Source of the DNA: Hyphomicrobiales bacterium | GTDB lineage: Bacteria; Pseudomonadota; Alphaproteobacteria; Rhizobiales; Methylopilaceae | Assembly (NCBI GenBank): GCA_022842205.1 | Contig: JALHQA010000004.1 | Location: forward strand, 114,501 to 178,500 | DNA: 64,000 nucleotides | Reading direction: 5' to 3' | Shown: piece by piece, positions 17,132 through 26,459 of the stretch | How positions within the stretch are numbered: position 1 is the first letter of the stretch | Layout of the letters: each line of letters opens with the position of its first letter | Notes under the pieces: generated by a model | What the model was told of the DNA's origin: nothing | The model's input: only the letters and a program-made list of their open reading frames with translations | The model's database searches: none | Translations under genes and position numbers: made by a program

Positions 17132-18487
17132 CTATGGAACGGCCAGCGTGTCCTTGAAGATCCGGCCGTCCTTCATGATGACGCGAAAATTCTTCGCGGG
17201 GTCGGCGACGAGCTGGATGTTCGCGAGCGGATCGCCGTCGACGAGCAGCAGATCGGCCAGCGCGCCTTGTTCGACGACGCCGAGCCGGCCGGGATAGGGA
17301 TTGCGCTTGCCCGACAGCGCAAGAAGCTCCGCATTGGTCGAGGTCGCCATGATGAGGGTCTCGGCGGGCGTGTACCAGCGTGTCAGCGAGGCCAGGATGG
17401 CGCCCTGCTGCTTTGCCAGCGCGGCGGAGAACAGCACATCGGTGCCCCATGCGGTCTTGAGCTTGTATTTCTTTGCCAGTTCATAGGTCCGGGCGATGCC
17501 GGGCCAGACCTCGTCGGCCTTTTCGCGCTGGACCGAGCCCTCGGGGAATCCAAGCCTCAGCGCCTCGGGAAGCGGCTGCATGCTGAGCCAGATGCCTTTC
17601 TCGGCCATCAGCTTGGCAGTTTGCTCGTCCATCAGCATGCCGTGCTCGATGCATGTCACGCCGGCCTCGATCGCGCCCTGGATCGCAGCGGGCGTGAAGG
17701 CGTGGGCGGCAACGTATGTACCCCAGTTCCTGGCCGCCTCGACTGCCGCACGCAGTTCGGGCACCGTGAAGGTCGTGACGTCGATCGGGCTGAACGGCGA
17801 CGAGACGCCGCCGCCGGCCGTCAGTTTCACCTGGGACGCGCCCTGCATGAGCTGTTCCCGGGTGCGCAGACGCACCTCGTCGGGGCTGTCCGCAACCATG
17901 CTGCCGCCGATCTGCTCCATGCGGTGAAGCATGCCGCCGATGGTGCGCGGAAGATCGGAGAGCTGGCGGAAATCGCCGTGCCCGCTGGTGACCGTAATGA
18001 CGGCCCCGGACGGATAGATGCGGGGCCCGACGACCACGCCTTCGTCGATGGCGCGCTTGAGGCCGAACACCGGGCCGCCGACATCGCGCACGGTGGTGAA
18101 GCCGCGCATCAGGGTGTCGGTCGCCTCTGCGCCGGCAAGGAAATTGGTGTAGCCGACATCGCCGAAGGACTCCATCGGCGTCACGCGGATCAGCATCGCG
18201 TGCCAATGCGCGTCGATGAGGCCCGGCATCAGCGTGCGTCCGCCGCCGTCGATGATGCGGGTGTCCGCGCGGCGGTCCGTCGCAATTGGCGTGGTGGAAA
18301 TGGTCTCGATCAGATTGCCGCGGACAAGGACGTTCGTCGGCCCGGACAGCGAGGGATTGATGCCATCGAAGATGCGGACATCGTTGAACAGCGTGACGGC
18401 GGCATCGGGCGTCTGGGCGTGCGCCGCACCGGCCACAAGCAAAAATACATACGCGGCCGCGGAAATCTTCCGTATGTGCAAGAGCAT
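17132..18487 (-). CDS. Exported metal-dependent amidohydrolase
   Basis: This protein of about 451 residues is of the imidazolonepropionase/prolidase-like amidohydrolase group. A signal peptide precedes GAAHAQTPD. The HxH metal motif is in LMPGLIDAHWHAM. Further ligands come from VAAHAFTP, CIEHGMLMDE and the WGTDVLF aspartate. The start at 18487 is preferred over 18517 because a GGAGG ribosome-binding site lies 8 bp before it and the signal peptide then starts MLLHIRK. Related secreted enzymes hydrolyse dipeptides or lactam-like compounds; the substrate here is unknown. Confidence 0.88.
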   Translation of the reverse strand: MLLHIRKISAAAYVFLLVAGAAHAQTPDAAVTLFNDVRIFDGINPSLSGPTNVLVRGNLIETISTTPIATDRRADTRIIDGGGRTLMPGLIDAHWHAMLIRVTPMESFGDVGYTNFLAGAEATDTLMRGFTTVRDVGGPVFGLKRAIDEGVVVGPRIYPSGAVITVTSGHGDFRQLSDLPRTIGGMLHRMEQIGGSMVADSPDEVRLRTREQLMQGASQVKLTAGGGVSSPFSPIDVTTFTVPELRAAVEAARNWGTYVAAHAFTPAAIQGAIEAGVTCIEHGMLMDEQTAKLMAEKGIWLSMQPLPEALRLGFPEGSVQREKADEVWPGIARTYELAKKYKLKTAWGTDVLFSAALAKQQGAILASLTRWYTPAETLIMATSTNAELLALSGKRNPYPGRLGVVEQGALADLLLVDGDPLANIQLVADPAKNFRVIMKDGRIFKDTLAVP

Positions 18488-18563
18488 CGGCGCCTCCCTT
18501 ATGGGGGAGGCTAGCATGGCGCGGCGGACGGGGAAGTAAATCTTTCCGGTCGAACTGTCCGGA

Positions 18564-20060
18564 TCAGGATCCGGTCGCCTTCAGGCCGGGTTCCCCGGGG
18601 TTTTCGTTCAGGGGGGCCGGGGCCTGCTGTTCGAGGTCGAGATCCTTGAGCTTGCGATAAAGCGTCGAGCGCCCGAGGCCGAGCCGCCGCGCGACTTCGG
18701 TCATCTGGCCGTCGTAATGCCTGAGCGCATGGGCGATGGTTTCGCGCTCGATGTCCTCAAGCGGCCGCACATGACCCTGCGGCCCGGCGAGCGGGATCGT
18801 GCCGGGCCGGGGTGGCTGGGTAATCGGCGGCGGTGGAGGTTCGGCCGCGCGCGGCACGGGCCGTTCGGAAGGAAGATTTCGCGCGGCGGCGATCTGCGGA
18901 AATTCGGCGGTCGTCAGTTCGTCGCCCTCGCACAGGACGACGGCGCGGAAGATCGCGTTCTCCAGCTGGCGCACATTGCCCGGCCAGGAGTGTTCCTCGA
19001 GAACGGCGAGAGCGGCCGGCGAGATCGAACGGATGGCGCGGCGTTCCTCGGCGGCGAAGCGGGCGAGGAAGGCGCGTGCCAGCGCGCGGATGTCGGCACG
19101 GCGGCTGCGCAGCGGCGGCAGCGAGATCGGAAATACGCCGAGGCGATAGTACAGATCCTCGCGGAACGCCCCGGCCTTCACGAGATCGAGCAGCGGCGCG
19201 TTGGTCGCGGAGATGACGCGGATGTCGACACGGACGGGCTTCTTGCCGCCGACCGGATCGATCTCGCCTTCCTGCAGCGCGCGCAGCAATTTGACCTGCG
19301 CTTCGGGCGGCAGTTCGCCGACCTCGTCGAGAAAGAGCGTGCCGCCATCGGCTTCGAGGAATTTTCCGGCATGCTTTTCGGTGGCGCCGGTGAACGAGCC
19401 TTTCTCATGGCCGAACAGGACGCTCTCCACGAGATTCGCCGGGATGGCCCCGCAGTTCACCGCGATGAACGGCTTTCCGGCGCGCTCGCCCGACGCCGCG
19501 ATTGCGCGTGCGAACAGTTCCTTGCCGACACCGGTCTCTCCTTCGAGCAGGACCGGAATGGCGGACACCGCGGCGCGGCGGCCGAGATGCAGCGCGGCCT
19601 TCATCGCCTCGCTTCTGGATGCCATGTCGTCGAAGGTCAGAGTGCCAGACTGGCGGCGCGCGTTGCGGCGGACTTCGCCGAGCAGCGCATCGACCTTGAG
19701 CGCGTTCCTGATCGAGATATCGAAGCGTTCCGGCCCGACCGGTTTGACCATGAAGTCGATGGCGCCGGCGCGCATGGCCGAGATCACGGTGTCGATCGAG
19801 CCGTTGACCGTCTGTACGATGACGGGGAGGTCGATATGCGCCTTCTTCAGCCGCTCCATGACGGCAAACCCGTCGAGATCCGGCATCACCAGATCGAGCA
19901 CGAGCACATCGACGCCGCCGCGCCCGGGCTGCGACAGCAGGTCCACCGCCGCCTCGCCATTGTCGAGCACAACAGGCTCATGGCCGAAGCGGCGCGCCAT
20001 GGCTTCGAGTAGCCGGCGCTGCACCGGATCGTCGTCGACAATAAGAATCGTGCCGCTCAT
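18564..20060 (-). CDS. Sigma-54-dependent response regulator (NtrC family)
   Basis: This 498-residue protein has a receiver domain (about residues 1-120, ILIVDDDP with the phospho-acceptor Asp in VLVLDLVMPD). A central AAA+ domain (about 145-370) has Walker A GETGVGKE and the sigma-54 contact loop GSFTGA. A C-terminal Fis-type helix-turn-helix (YDGQMTEVARRLGLGRSTLYRKL) completes it. The contact loop has Ser in place of the more usual Ala, a change seen in working regulators. No partner histidine kinase is adjacent, so it is an orphan here. The start at 20060 places the receiver at the N-terminus; the longer frame would add 16 residues. Confidence 0.93.
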   Translation of the reverse strand: MSGTILIVDDDPVQRRLLEAMARRFGHEPVVLDNGEAAVDLLSQPGRGGVDVLVLDLVMPDLDGFAVMERLKKAHIDLPVIVQTVNGSIDTVISAMRAGAIDFMVKPVGPERFDISIRNALKVDALLGEVRRNARRQSGTLTFDDMASRSEAMKAALHLGRRAAVSAIPVLLEGETGVGKELFARAIAASGERAGKPFIAVNCGAIPANLVESVLFGHEKGSFTGATEKHAGKFLEADGGTLFLDEVGELPPEAQVKLLRALQEGEIDPVGGKKPVRVDIRVISATNAPLLDLVKAGAFREDLYYRLGVFPISLPPLRSRRADIRALARAFLARFAAEERRAIRSISPAALAVLEEHSWPGNVRQLENAIFRAVVLCEGDELTTAEFPQIAAARNLPSERPVPRAAEPPPPPITQPPRPGTIPLAGPQGHVRPLEDIERETIAHALRHYDGQMTEVARRLGLGRSTLYRKLKDLDLEQQAPAPLNENPGEPGLKATGS

Positions 20061-20241
20061 GCGGATGCGCACCGGAACCTTGGGAATCGATGCAGCATGG
20101 CCCGCCAACGTAAACAGAAGCTTACGTTTTTCGCTCGCGCTGTCCCATCATGGGAATTGCCCACCGGCGGAAAAGGTTGAACATCCCGCGGCCCGGGGCG
20201 ATATGCTGAACCGGAGATCAATTACCCCCTGAGGACCGCCC

Positions 20242-22074
20242 GTGAGCCTTACCCCCGTTTTCGATTCCGCCGAGACAACCGCCGCCGACGCCAAGCTGGG
20301 CGACCTGCCGGAGTGGAATCTGAACGACCTTTATCCGGCTATGGATTCGCCCGAGGTGCTGGCGGATCTCGCCAAGGCGGAAGCGGAGAGCCGGGCGTTC
20401 GAGGAAAAATACAAGGGACGGCTTTCGGAACTGGCGGCGGGCGACCACGCGGGTCTGCTGGGCGCGGTTCTGGCCTATGAGGCGATCGACGATCTGATGG
20501 GCAAGCTCGGCTCCTATGCCGGCCTTGTCTATGCCGGCGACACGACCGATCCCAAGCGCGCGAAATTCTATGGCGACGTGTCGGAGAAGCTGACCAACGC
20601 GTCCTCGCATCTTCTGTTCTTCCCGCTCGAAATCAACGCCATCGACGATGTCGTGCTTGATGCCGCATTGAATTTCGACGCGCTGGCGCGCTACCGCCCG
20701 TTCTTCGACGATGTCCGCAAGGAGCGCCCGCACCAGCTCGAACCGCGCGTCGAGCAGCTGTTCCATGAAAAATACACGACCGGCCGCGGCGCCTGGAACC
20801 GGCTGTTCGACGAAACCATCGCTTCGCTCCGTTTCGATGTCGAAGGCAAGGAACTGACGCTCGAGCCGACATTGAACCTGATGCAGGAGCCGGAGGAGGC
20901 GACGCGCAAGGCGGCGTCGGAAGCACTGGCGAAGACGTTCACGGAAAATCTCCGTGTCTTTACGCTCATCACCAACACACTGGCCAAGGACAAGGAAATC
21001 TCCGACCGCTGGCGCAGCTTCCAGGATGTCGCGGATTCACGCCATCTCGCCAACCGCGTCGAGCGCGAAGTTGTCGAAGCGCTGGTGTCGTCGGTACGCG
21101 CCGCCTATCCGCGCCTGTCGCATCGCTATTACAAGCTGAAAGCCAAATGGTTCGGCAAGGACCAGCTCGAACACTGGGACCGCAACGCGCCGCTGCCGAA
21201 GGTCGAGCAGCGCACGATCCCCTGGCTCGAGGCAAAGGACACGGTGCTGACCGCCTATGGCGAGTTCGCGCCGCAGATGGCCGATATCGCTCGCCAGTTT
21301 TTCGACAAGAACTGGATCGACGCGCCGGTGCGCGCCGGAAAATCGCCCGGCGCCTTCGCGCACCCGACGACGCCCTCGGTGCATCCTTATGTGCTGGTGA
21401 ACTATCTCGGCAAGCCGCGCGATGTCATGACGCTGGCGCACGAGCTCGGCCACGGTGTGCATCAGGTGCTGGCGGCGCCGAACGGGCCGCTGATGGCGCC
21501 GACCCCGCTGACGCTGGCGGAGACAGCTTCGGTGTTCGGCGAGATGCTGACCTTCCGCAAGATTCTGGATGCGACGAGCGACCCGGTGCAGAAGAAGGCG
21601 CTGCTCGCCTCCAAGGTCGAGGACATGATCAACACGGTGGTGCGCCAGATCGCGTTCTACACGTTCGAGCGCAAGGTCCATACGGCGCGGCGCGAGGGCG
21701 GCGAGCTGACGAGCGAGCAGCTCAACGAGATCTGGATGTCGGTGCAGGGCGAGAGCCTCGGCCCGGCGATCCGCTTCAATCCCGGCTATGAAGTGTTCTG
21801 GACCTATATCGGCCACTTCATCCATTCGCCGTTCTATGTGTACGCCTATGCGTTCGGCGACTGCCTCGTGAACTCGCTTTATGCGGTCTACGAGAATTCG
21901 CATGAGGGCTTCGCCGAGCGCTATTTCGAACTTCTGTCGGCGGGCGGCACCAAGCATCATTCCGAACTGCTGAAGCCGTTCGGGCTCGACGCGCGCGATC
22001 CGAATTTCTGGCAGAGCGGGCTTGGCCTGATCGACCGCATGATCACCGAGCTGGAGGCTCTGGAGACGGCGTGA
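20242..22074 (+). CDS. pepF: M3-family oligoendopeptidase (PepF type)
   Basis: This 610-residue cytoplasmic zinc peptidase degrades short peptides. The catalytic HExxH is at His400-Glu401-His404 in LAHELGHGVHQVL. The N-terminal helical domain begins WNLNDLYPAMDSPEV, typical of PepF. A GTG start at 20242 follows a GAGG motif. Its stop overlaps the GTG of the DUF3445 gene (GTGA), so a three-gene operon with DUF3445 and the ABC1 kinase is likely. Confidence 0.93.
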   Translation: MSLTPVFDSAETTAADAKLGDLPEWNLNDLYPAMDSPEVLADLAKAEAESRAFEEKYKGRLSELAAGDHAGLLGAVLAYEAIDDLMGKLGSYAGLVYAGDTTDPKRAKFYGDVSEKLTNASSHLLFFPLEINAIDDVVLDAALNFDALARYRPFFDDVRKERPHQLEPRVEQLFHEKYTTGRGAWNRLFDETIASLRFDVEGKELTLEPTLNLMQEPEEATRKAASEALAKTFTENLRVFTLITNTLAKDKEISDRWRSFQDVADSRHLANRVEREVVEALVSSVRAAYPRLSHRYYKLKAKWFGKDQLEHWDRNAPLPKVEQRTIPWLEAKDTVLTAYGEFAPQMADIARQFFDKNWIDAPVRAGKSPGAFAHPTTPSVHPYVLVNYLGKPRDVMTLAHELGHGVHQVLAAPNGPLMAPTPLTLAETASVFGEMLTFRKILDATSDPVQKKALLASKVEDMINTVVRQIAFYTFERKVHTARREGGELTSEQLNEIWMSVQGESLGPAIRFNPGYEVFWTYIGHFIHSPFYVYAYAFGDCLVNSLYAVYENSHEGFAERYFELLSAGGTKHHSELLKPFGLDARDPNFWQSGLGLIDRMITELEALETA

Positions 22075-22964
22075 CCGCTAAGCCGCCCGGCTTCGTCCAT
22101 ACGCCCTACGGCTCGTTGAAGCCGTTCACCATCGGCATGGGCCTGCTCGATCTCCAGGACTGGATCGAGGCGGACGAACATCTGTCGCGCTATCTCACCG
22201 AAAAAGAGCGCCTCATCATCGAGGACAAGGACCAGGTGTTCCGCGAAGAGCCGGGCACGCGCGAGGCGCAGGCGGAAGTGCTGACGCTGCTCGCCGGACA
22301 TCTCCTCGCCCGCTTTCCCGACATCTATCGCCGCGACGGCCCGGCGATGGAGATCGTGCCCCACCGGCGAAAGATCGGCCTCGACAGCCTCGACGCGCCG
22401 CTGCTGACCGCCGCGCGGCTGGTGCAGGAGGATCTCGTGCTGATGCGGCGCGGCGAGGACGGCTGGCGGTTCGCAGCCGGCGCGGTGGCGTTCCCGTCCT
22501 CATGGTCGCTCGACGACAAGTTCGGCAAGACGCTCGATGGCCTGCACATCCCCGTGCCGGGCTATGACGATTTCCTGGCCGGGCGTGTTGCGCGCATTTT
22601 CGACAATCTGAAAGCCGACCAGCCGGTGCAGCGCTTCGGCTGGTCGTTCCATGCCGACGACGATCTTGCCCATCCGGCGCCGCGTCCACGGCCCGAAGGC
22701 TGGCCGGGCGAGGGGCTCGGCGTATTTGTCCGGCTGGAACGGCAGACACTGCGCCGCCTGCCGGTTTCGGGCGATATTCTGTTCACGATACGGATCCATA
22801 TCGATCCGCTGGCCGTACTGAAGGAGCACCCGGAGGGTGCACGCCTTGCGGCCGCGATGCTCGGCGACCTCGAAGGGCTGAATGAGCCGCAATTGCGCTA
22901 CCGGTCGCTTCTGGACAGCCGGGACGCGATCGTGGCGGAGCTGCGGGCCATCGCCGGAAGGTAA
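22071..22964 (+). CDS. DUF3445 / heme-dependent oxidative N-demethylase family
   Basis: This 297-residue protein matches the DUF3445 family along its length: TIGMGLLDLQDWIEAD at the start, the GAVAFPSSWSLDDKFGK core and LRRLPVSGDILFTIRIHIDPL near the end. A characterised relative is a heme-dependent dimethylamine monooxygenase-type enzyme, which gives the family name. The substrate here is unknown. The GTG start overlaps the previous stop by 4 bp and the gene is followed after 4 bp by the kinase gene. Confidence 0.85.
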   Translation: MTAKPPGFVHTPYGSLKPFTIGMGLLDLQDWIEADEHLSRYLTEKERLIIEDKDQVFREEPGTREAQAEVLTLLAGHLLARFPDIYRRDGPAMEIVPHRRKIGLDSLDAPLLTAARLVQEDLVLMRRGEDGWRFAAGAVAFPSSWSLDDKFGKTLDGLHIPVPGYDDFLAGRVARIFDNLKADQPVQRFGWSFHADDDLAHPAPRPRPEGWPGEGLGVFVRLERQTLRRLPVSGDILFTIRIHIDPLAVLKEHPEGARLAAAMLGDLEGLNEPQLRYRSLLDSRDAIVAELRAIAGR

Positions 22965-22968
22965 CAAC

Positions 22969-24330
22969 GTGAGCCGGTTCAACGATCCCGAACGCAACCG
23001 TCTGTCGCGGCGGCTGTCGCGCTATGCGCGCGTCGGCGCGGGGGCGGGCGGCGTGGCCGCGCGCATGGGCGTGCGTGCGCTGGGGGCGCTGTCCGGCGGC
23101 GGCCCGGCCGATCTCGCGCGTGCGCTTGGCGGCCTGAAGGGGCCGCTGATGAAGGTCGCGCAGCTTGTCGCGACCATACCCGACGCCGTGCCGCCGGAAT
23201 ATGCGGCCGAACTCATGAAGCTGCAGAGCGAGGCGCCGCCGATGGGCGGAGCTTTCGTCATGCGCCGCATGGCAAGCGAACTTGGACCCGACTGGCGGCA
23301 GAAATTCAAAAGCTTCGATCTCGATCCGTCGAACGCCGCCTCGCTCGGGCAGGTGCATCGCGCGATCGCGCCGGACGGCACGAGGCTGGCCTGCAAGCTG
23401 CAATATCCAGAAATGAAATCGGCGGTGGAAGCCGATCTCGCCCAGCTCAAGATTCTGCTCGGCTTGCACCGGCGTATGGACGGCGCCATCGACACGACGG
23501 AGATTGCCAAGGAAATCGGCGACCGGGTTCGCGAGGAACTCGATTATGTGCGCGAGGCCAGGCACGCCGCGCTTTACGCGGACATGCTGTCCGATGTGCC
23601 GGAGGTGCGGGTGCCGAAGGTCTGGCCCGAACTTTCAACCGGACGGCTTCTGACCCAGACATGGCTCGAGGGCCGCAAGCTGCTCGATTTCAAGTCCGCC
23701 CCGCAGGCGACGCGCAACAGGATCGCCGCCGCGATGTTCCGCGCGTGGTGGCATCCGTTCGCGCATTACGGCGTCATCCATGGCGACCCGCATCTCGGAA
23801 ACTACACCGTATTTACGGACGAGGCCGGCGCGCCGGGCGGCATAAACCTGCTGGACTATGGCTGCGTCCGTATTTTCCCGCCGTCCTTCGTCGAGGGAGT
23901 GGTCGAGTTGTATCACGGGCTCCGAACCGAAGATCGCGCCCGCATCGTCGGAGCCTACGAACAATGGGGCTTCAAAGGACTTACCAATCAGCTGATAGAT
24001 ATTCTGAATGTATGGGCCCGCTTCATTTACGGGCCACTCCTCGCGGACAAGGTGCAGGCGATCGCCGGCGGCTCCATATCTCCGGCCGAGTATGGGCGCC
24101 GGCAGGCCTTCGAGGTCCATTCCGCGCTGAAACGGCTGGGTCCGGTGGTTGTCCCGCGGGAATTTGTGTTCATGGACCGGGCGGCCATCGGCCTTGGGGG
24201 CGTTTTTCTGCACCTCCGGGCCGAAATGAACTTCTACCGGCTGTTCAATGCCGAAATCGACGGGTTTTCCGAACAGGTGGTCCGCGAGCGGCAGGCCGCC
24301 GCGCTGGCGAGGGCGGGCCTCACGGGCTAA
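22969..24330 (+). CDS. ABC1/AarF/UbiB-family atypical kinase
   Basis: This 453-residue protein shows the UbiB-family hallmarks. A KxxQ segment lies in GPLMKVAQLVAT, the nucleotide-loop SLGQVHRA near residue 125, the ion-pair lysine in LACKLQYP, and the catalytic loop with the metal-binding DYG in IHGDPHLGNY and LLDYGCVRIF. Such proteins support ubiquinone synthesis or lipid handling by an ATPase activity. The GTG at 22969 gives the shorter protein that begins SRFNDPERNRL; the frame is open further upstream inside the DUF3445 gene. It is the third gene of the pepF operon. Confidence 0.9.
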   Translation: MSRFNDPERNRLSRRLSRYARVGAGAGGVAARMGVRALGALSGGGPADLARALGGLKGPLMKVAQLVATIPDAVPPEYAAELMKLQSEAPPMGGAFVMRRMASELGPDWRQKFKSFDLDPSNAASLGQVHRAIAPDGTRLACKLQYPEMKSAVEADLAQLKILLGLHRRMDGAIDTTEIAKEIGDRVREELDYVREARHAALYADMLSDVPEVRVPKVWPELSTGRLLTQTWLEGRKLLDFKSAPQATRNRIAAAMFRAWWHPFAHYGVIHGDPHLGNYTVFTDEAGAPGGINLLDYGCVRIFPPSFVEGVVELYHGLRTEDRARIVGAYEQWGFKGLTNQLIDILNVWARFIYGPLLADKVQAIAGGSISPAEYGRRQAFEVHSALKRLGPVVVPREFVFMDRAAIGLGGVFLHLRAEMNFYRLFNAEIDGFSEQVVRERQAAALARAGLTG

Positions 24331-24445
24331 GGCGCGGCGACGGGGCGCAGTTGGCGGATGGCGATTTTGTGGCGGGAACATTGCTCCCGATCACGCTTTC
24401 CGTTAAAGGCGGCACAGTCATTCATATGCAACCCCGGGGAGCGCC

Positions 24446-24736
24446 ATGGCCGAGCACGGCAAGGTCGAATACGCGACTGCGACCGGCAATGATTATGTCG
24501 AGCATGAAGCGACCTATCTGAATGTCATCAAGCTCACGAAAGTGGGCATCATGGCGACCCTGGCGCTCGTGGTGGCGCTTGGCATCCACGGCACGACCGG
24601 CCCGCTCTGGATCGTGGCTCTTGGTATCGTCGCCTCTCTCGTGGCGTTCGTGCGCGGTGTCGTGTCCGACTCGGTGGTTCCTGCCACCGTTGTTCTCGTC
24701 GCCCTCCTTATCATCTGGGCCTTCCTGGCCTCCTGA
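24446..24736 (+). CDS. aa3-type cytochrome c oxidase subunit IV domain protein
   Basis: This 96-residue protein has the short bacterial subunit IV motif (GNDYVEHEATYLNVIKLTK) near its start, then two to three membrane helices in the C-terminal two thirds. The canonical bacterial subunit IV is about 50 residues with one helix, so this is a longer version. It lies 17 bp before pntA and is probably co-transcribed with the transhydrogenase, not with oxidase genes. A direct role in either complex is not shown by the sequence. Confidence 0.82.
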   Translation: MAEHGKVEYATATGNDYVEHEATYLNVIKLTKVGIMATLALVVALGIHGTTGPLWIVALGIVASLVAFVRGVVSDSVVPATVVLVALLIIWAFLAS

Positions 24737-24753
24737 CCCTCGGGTTTATCTCT

Positions 24754-26073
24754 ATGCGTGTTGCCGTTCTCAGCGAGACCGAGGCCAATGAAGGCCGCGT
24801 CGCCGCGACCCCTGAAACCGTCAAGAAGCTGAAAGGCCTCGGCGCGGACGTGGCCGTCGAGGAAGGCGCGGGCGACAAGTCCGGCATTCCCGATTCCGAA
24901 TACAAGGCCGCCGGCGCGACCATCGTCGCCGACGCCGCCAAGGCCGTCGCCAAGGCCGATGTCGTTCTGTCGGTGCGCCGCCCGTCGGTCGCCCAGCTCA
25001 AGGGCATCAATGACGGCGCGGCGGTGATCTCGATCGCCGATCCCTACGGCAACGAGGCCGAGCTCAAGAAGATCGCGGCCACCGGCGGCGCCCTGTTCGC
25101 CATGGAGCTGATGCCGCGCATCACGCGTGCCCAGGTGATGGACGTTCTGTCGTCGCAGGCCAACCTTGCCGGCTATCGCGCGGTGATCGACGGTTCGGCC
25201 GAATATGGCCGCGCCTTCCCGATGATGATGACGGCGGCGGGCACGGTTCCGGCCGCGCGCGTCTTCATCATGGGCGTGGGCGTTGCGGGCCTTCAGGCCA
25301 TCGCGACCGCCCGCCGCCTCGGCGCCATCGTCACCGCGACGGACGTTCGCCCGGCGACGAAGGAGCAGGTCGAATCGCTCGGCGCGAAGTTCATCGCGGT
25401 CGAGGACGACGAGTTCAAGCAGGCCGAGACCTCCGGCGGCTACGCCAAGGAGATGTCGAAGGAGTATCAGGCCAAGCAGGCCGAGCTCGTCGCCGGCCAC
25501 ATCGCCAAGCAGGACGTCGTCATTACGACGGCGCTCATTCCGGGCCGTCCGGCGCCGAAGCTCGTCACCAAGAAGATGATCGAGTCGATGAAGCCGGGTT
25601 CGGTCATCGTCGATCTCGCGGTCGAGCGCGGCGGCAATGTCGAGGGTGTGCAGCCCGGCAAGGTCACGACGGTCAACGGCGTCAAGCTCGTCGGCCATCT
25701 CAATGTCGCGGGCCGTCTCGCGGCGTCCGCCTCGGCGCTCTACGCCCGCAATCTCTATGCTTTCCTCGAGACGCTGATCGACCAGGAAAAGAAAAGCATC
25801 AACATCAACTGGGACGACGAACTCGTTAAGGCCACGGCGCTGACGCGCGGCGGCGCCGTCGTCCATCCGAATTTCGGCGGCAGCAACTCTTCCAAGGCGG
25901 AGGCTCCGGCAGCGGACGCCAAACCCGCGGCGGAGAAGAAGCCGGCGGCTGCCAAAAAGCCCGCGGCGAAAAAGCCCGCGGCGCCGAAGGCCGCCCCGAA
26001 GGCCGCCAGGACAGCCGCTACGAAAACTGCGAAGCCCGCAGTGAAATCCAAATCCAAGTCCAAGGGAGCCTGA
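24754..26073 (+). CDS. pntA: NAD(P) transhydrogenase alpha subunit, soluble part
   Basis: This 439-residue protein is the NAD(H)-binding domain I of the proton-translocating transhydrogenase, in the split form found in alphaproteobacteria. It starts [20 protein letters not shown] and has the [22 protein letters not shown] dinucleotide fold near residue 170 (shown here only by its GVGVAG core). About 375 residues are family-like; the last 60 are an Ala/Lys/Pro tail with [11 protein letters not shown]-type repeats, which the family does not need. It is followed by pntAB (2-bp gap) and pntB. Confidence 0.93.
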   Translation: MRVAVLSETEANEGRVAATPETVKKLKGLGADVAVEEGAGDKSGIPDSEYKAAGATIVADAAKAVAKADVVLSVRRPSVAQLKGINDGAAVISIADPYGNEAELKKIAATGGALFAMELMPRITRAQVMDVLSSQANLAGYRAVIDGSAEYGRAFPMMMTAAGTVPAARVFIMGVGVAGLQAIATARRLGAIVTATDVRPATKEQVESLGAKFIAVEDDEFKQAETSGGYAKEMSKEYQAKQAELVAGHIAKQDVVITTALIPGRPAPKLVTKKMIESMKPGSVIVDLAVERGGNVEGVQPGKVTTVNGVKLVGHLNVAGRLAASASALYARNLYAFLETLIDQEKKSININWDDELVKATALTRGGAVVHPNFGGSNSSKAEAPAADAKPAAEKKPAAAKKPAAKKPAAPKAAPKAARTAATKTAKPAVKSKSKSKGA

Positions 26074-26075
26074 AA

Positions 26076-26453
26076 ATGATTCAGCTCGCTCAGGCGACCG
26101 TTCCCAACGAGGCCGTCGTCGACGGCGTCGCCGGCGCCGTTCACGCCGCGACCGGCATCGACCCGTTCGTGTTCCGCTTCGCGATCTTCGTGCTCGCGAT
26201 CTTCGTCGGTTATTACGTCGTGTGGAGCGTCACTCCGGCGCTGCACACGCCGCTGATGGCCGTCACCAACGCCATCTCCTCCGTCATCGTCGTCGGCGCG
26301 CTGCTTGCGGTCGGCGTCGATCTGGCGGCGGGCGAGGGCGCCATCTGGTCGCGCGCGCTCGGTTTCGGCGCGCTCGTGCTGGCCTCCGTCAACATCTTCG
26401 GCGGCTTCCTCGTCACGCAGCGCATGCTCGCAATGTACAAGAAGAAGGGCTGA
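26076..26453 (+). CDS. pntAB: NAD(P) transhydrogenase alpha subunit, membrane part
   Basis: This 125-residue protein carries three to four membrane helices ([19 protein letters not shown], then [19 protein letters not shown] and a last helix ending [12 protein letters not shown]). It corresponds to the membrane portion of PntA, encoded separately as is common in this class. The conserved [10 protein letters not shown] segment identifies it. It lies 2 bp after pntA and 6 bp before pntB. Confidence 0.93.
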   Translation: MIQLAQATVPNEAVVDGVAGAVHAATGIDPFVFRFAIFVLAIFVGYYVVWSVTPALHTPLMAVTNAISSVIVVGALLAVGVDLAAGEGAIWSRALGFGALVLASVNIFGGFLVTQRMLAMYKKKG

Positions 26454-26459
26454 CGCGCC

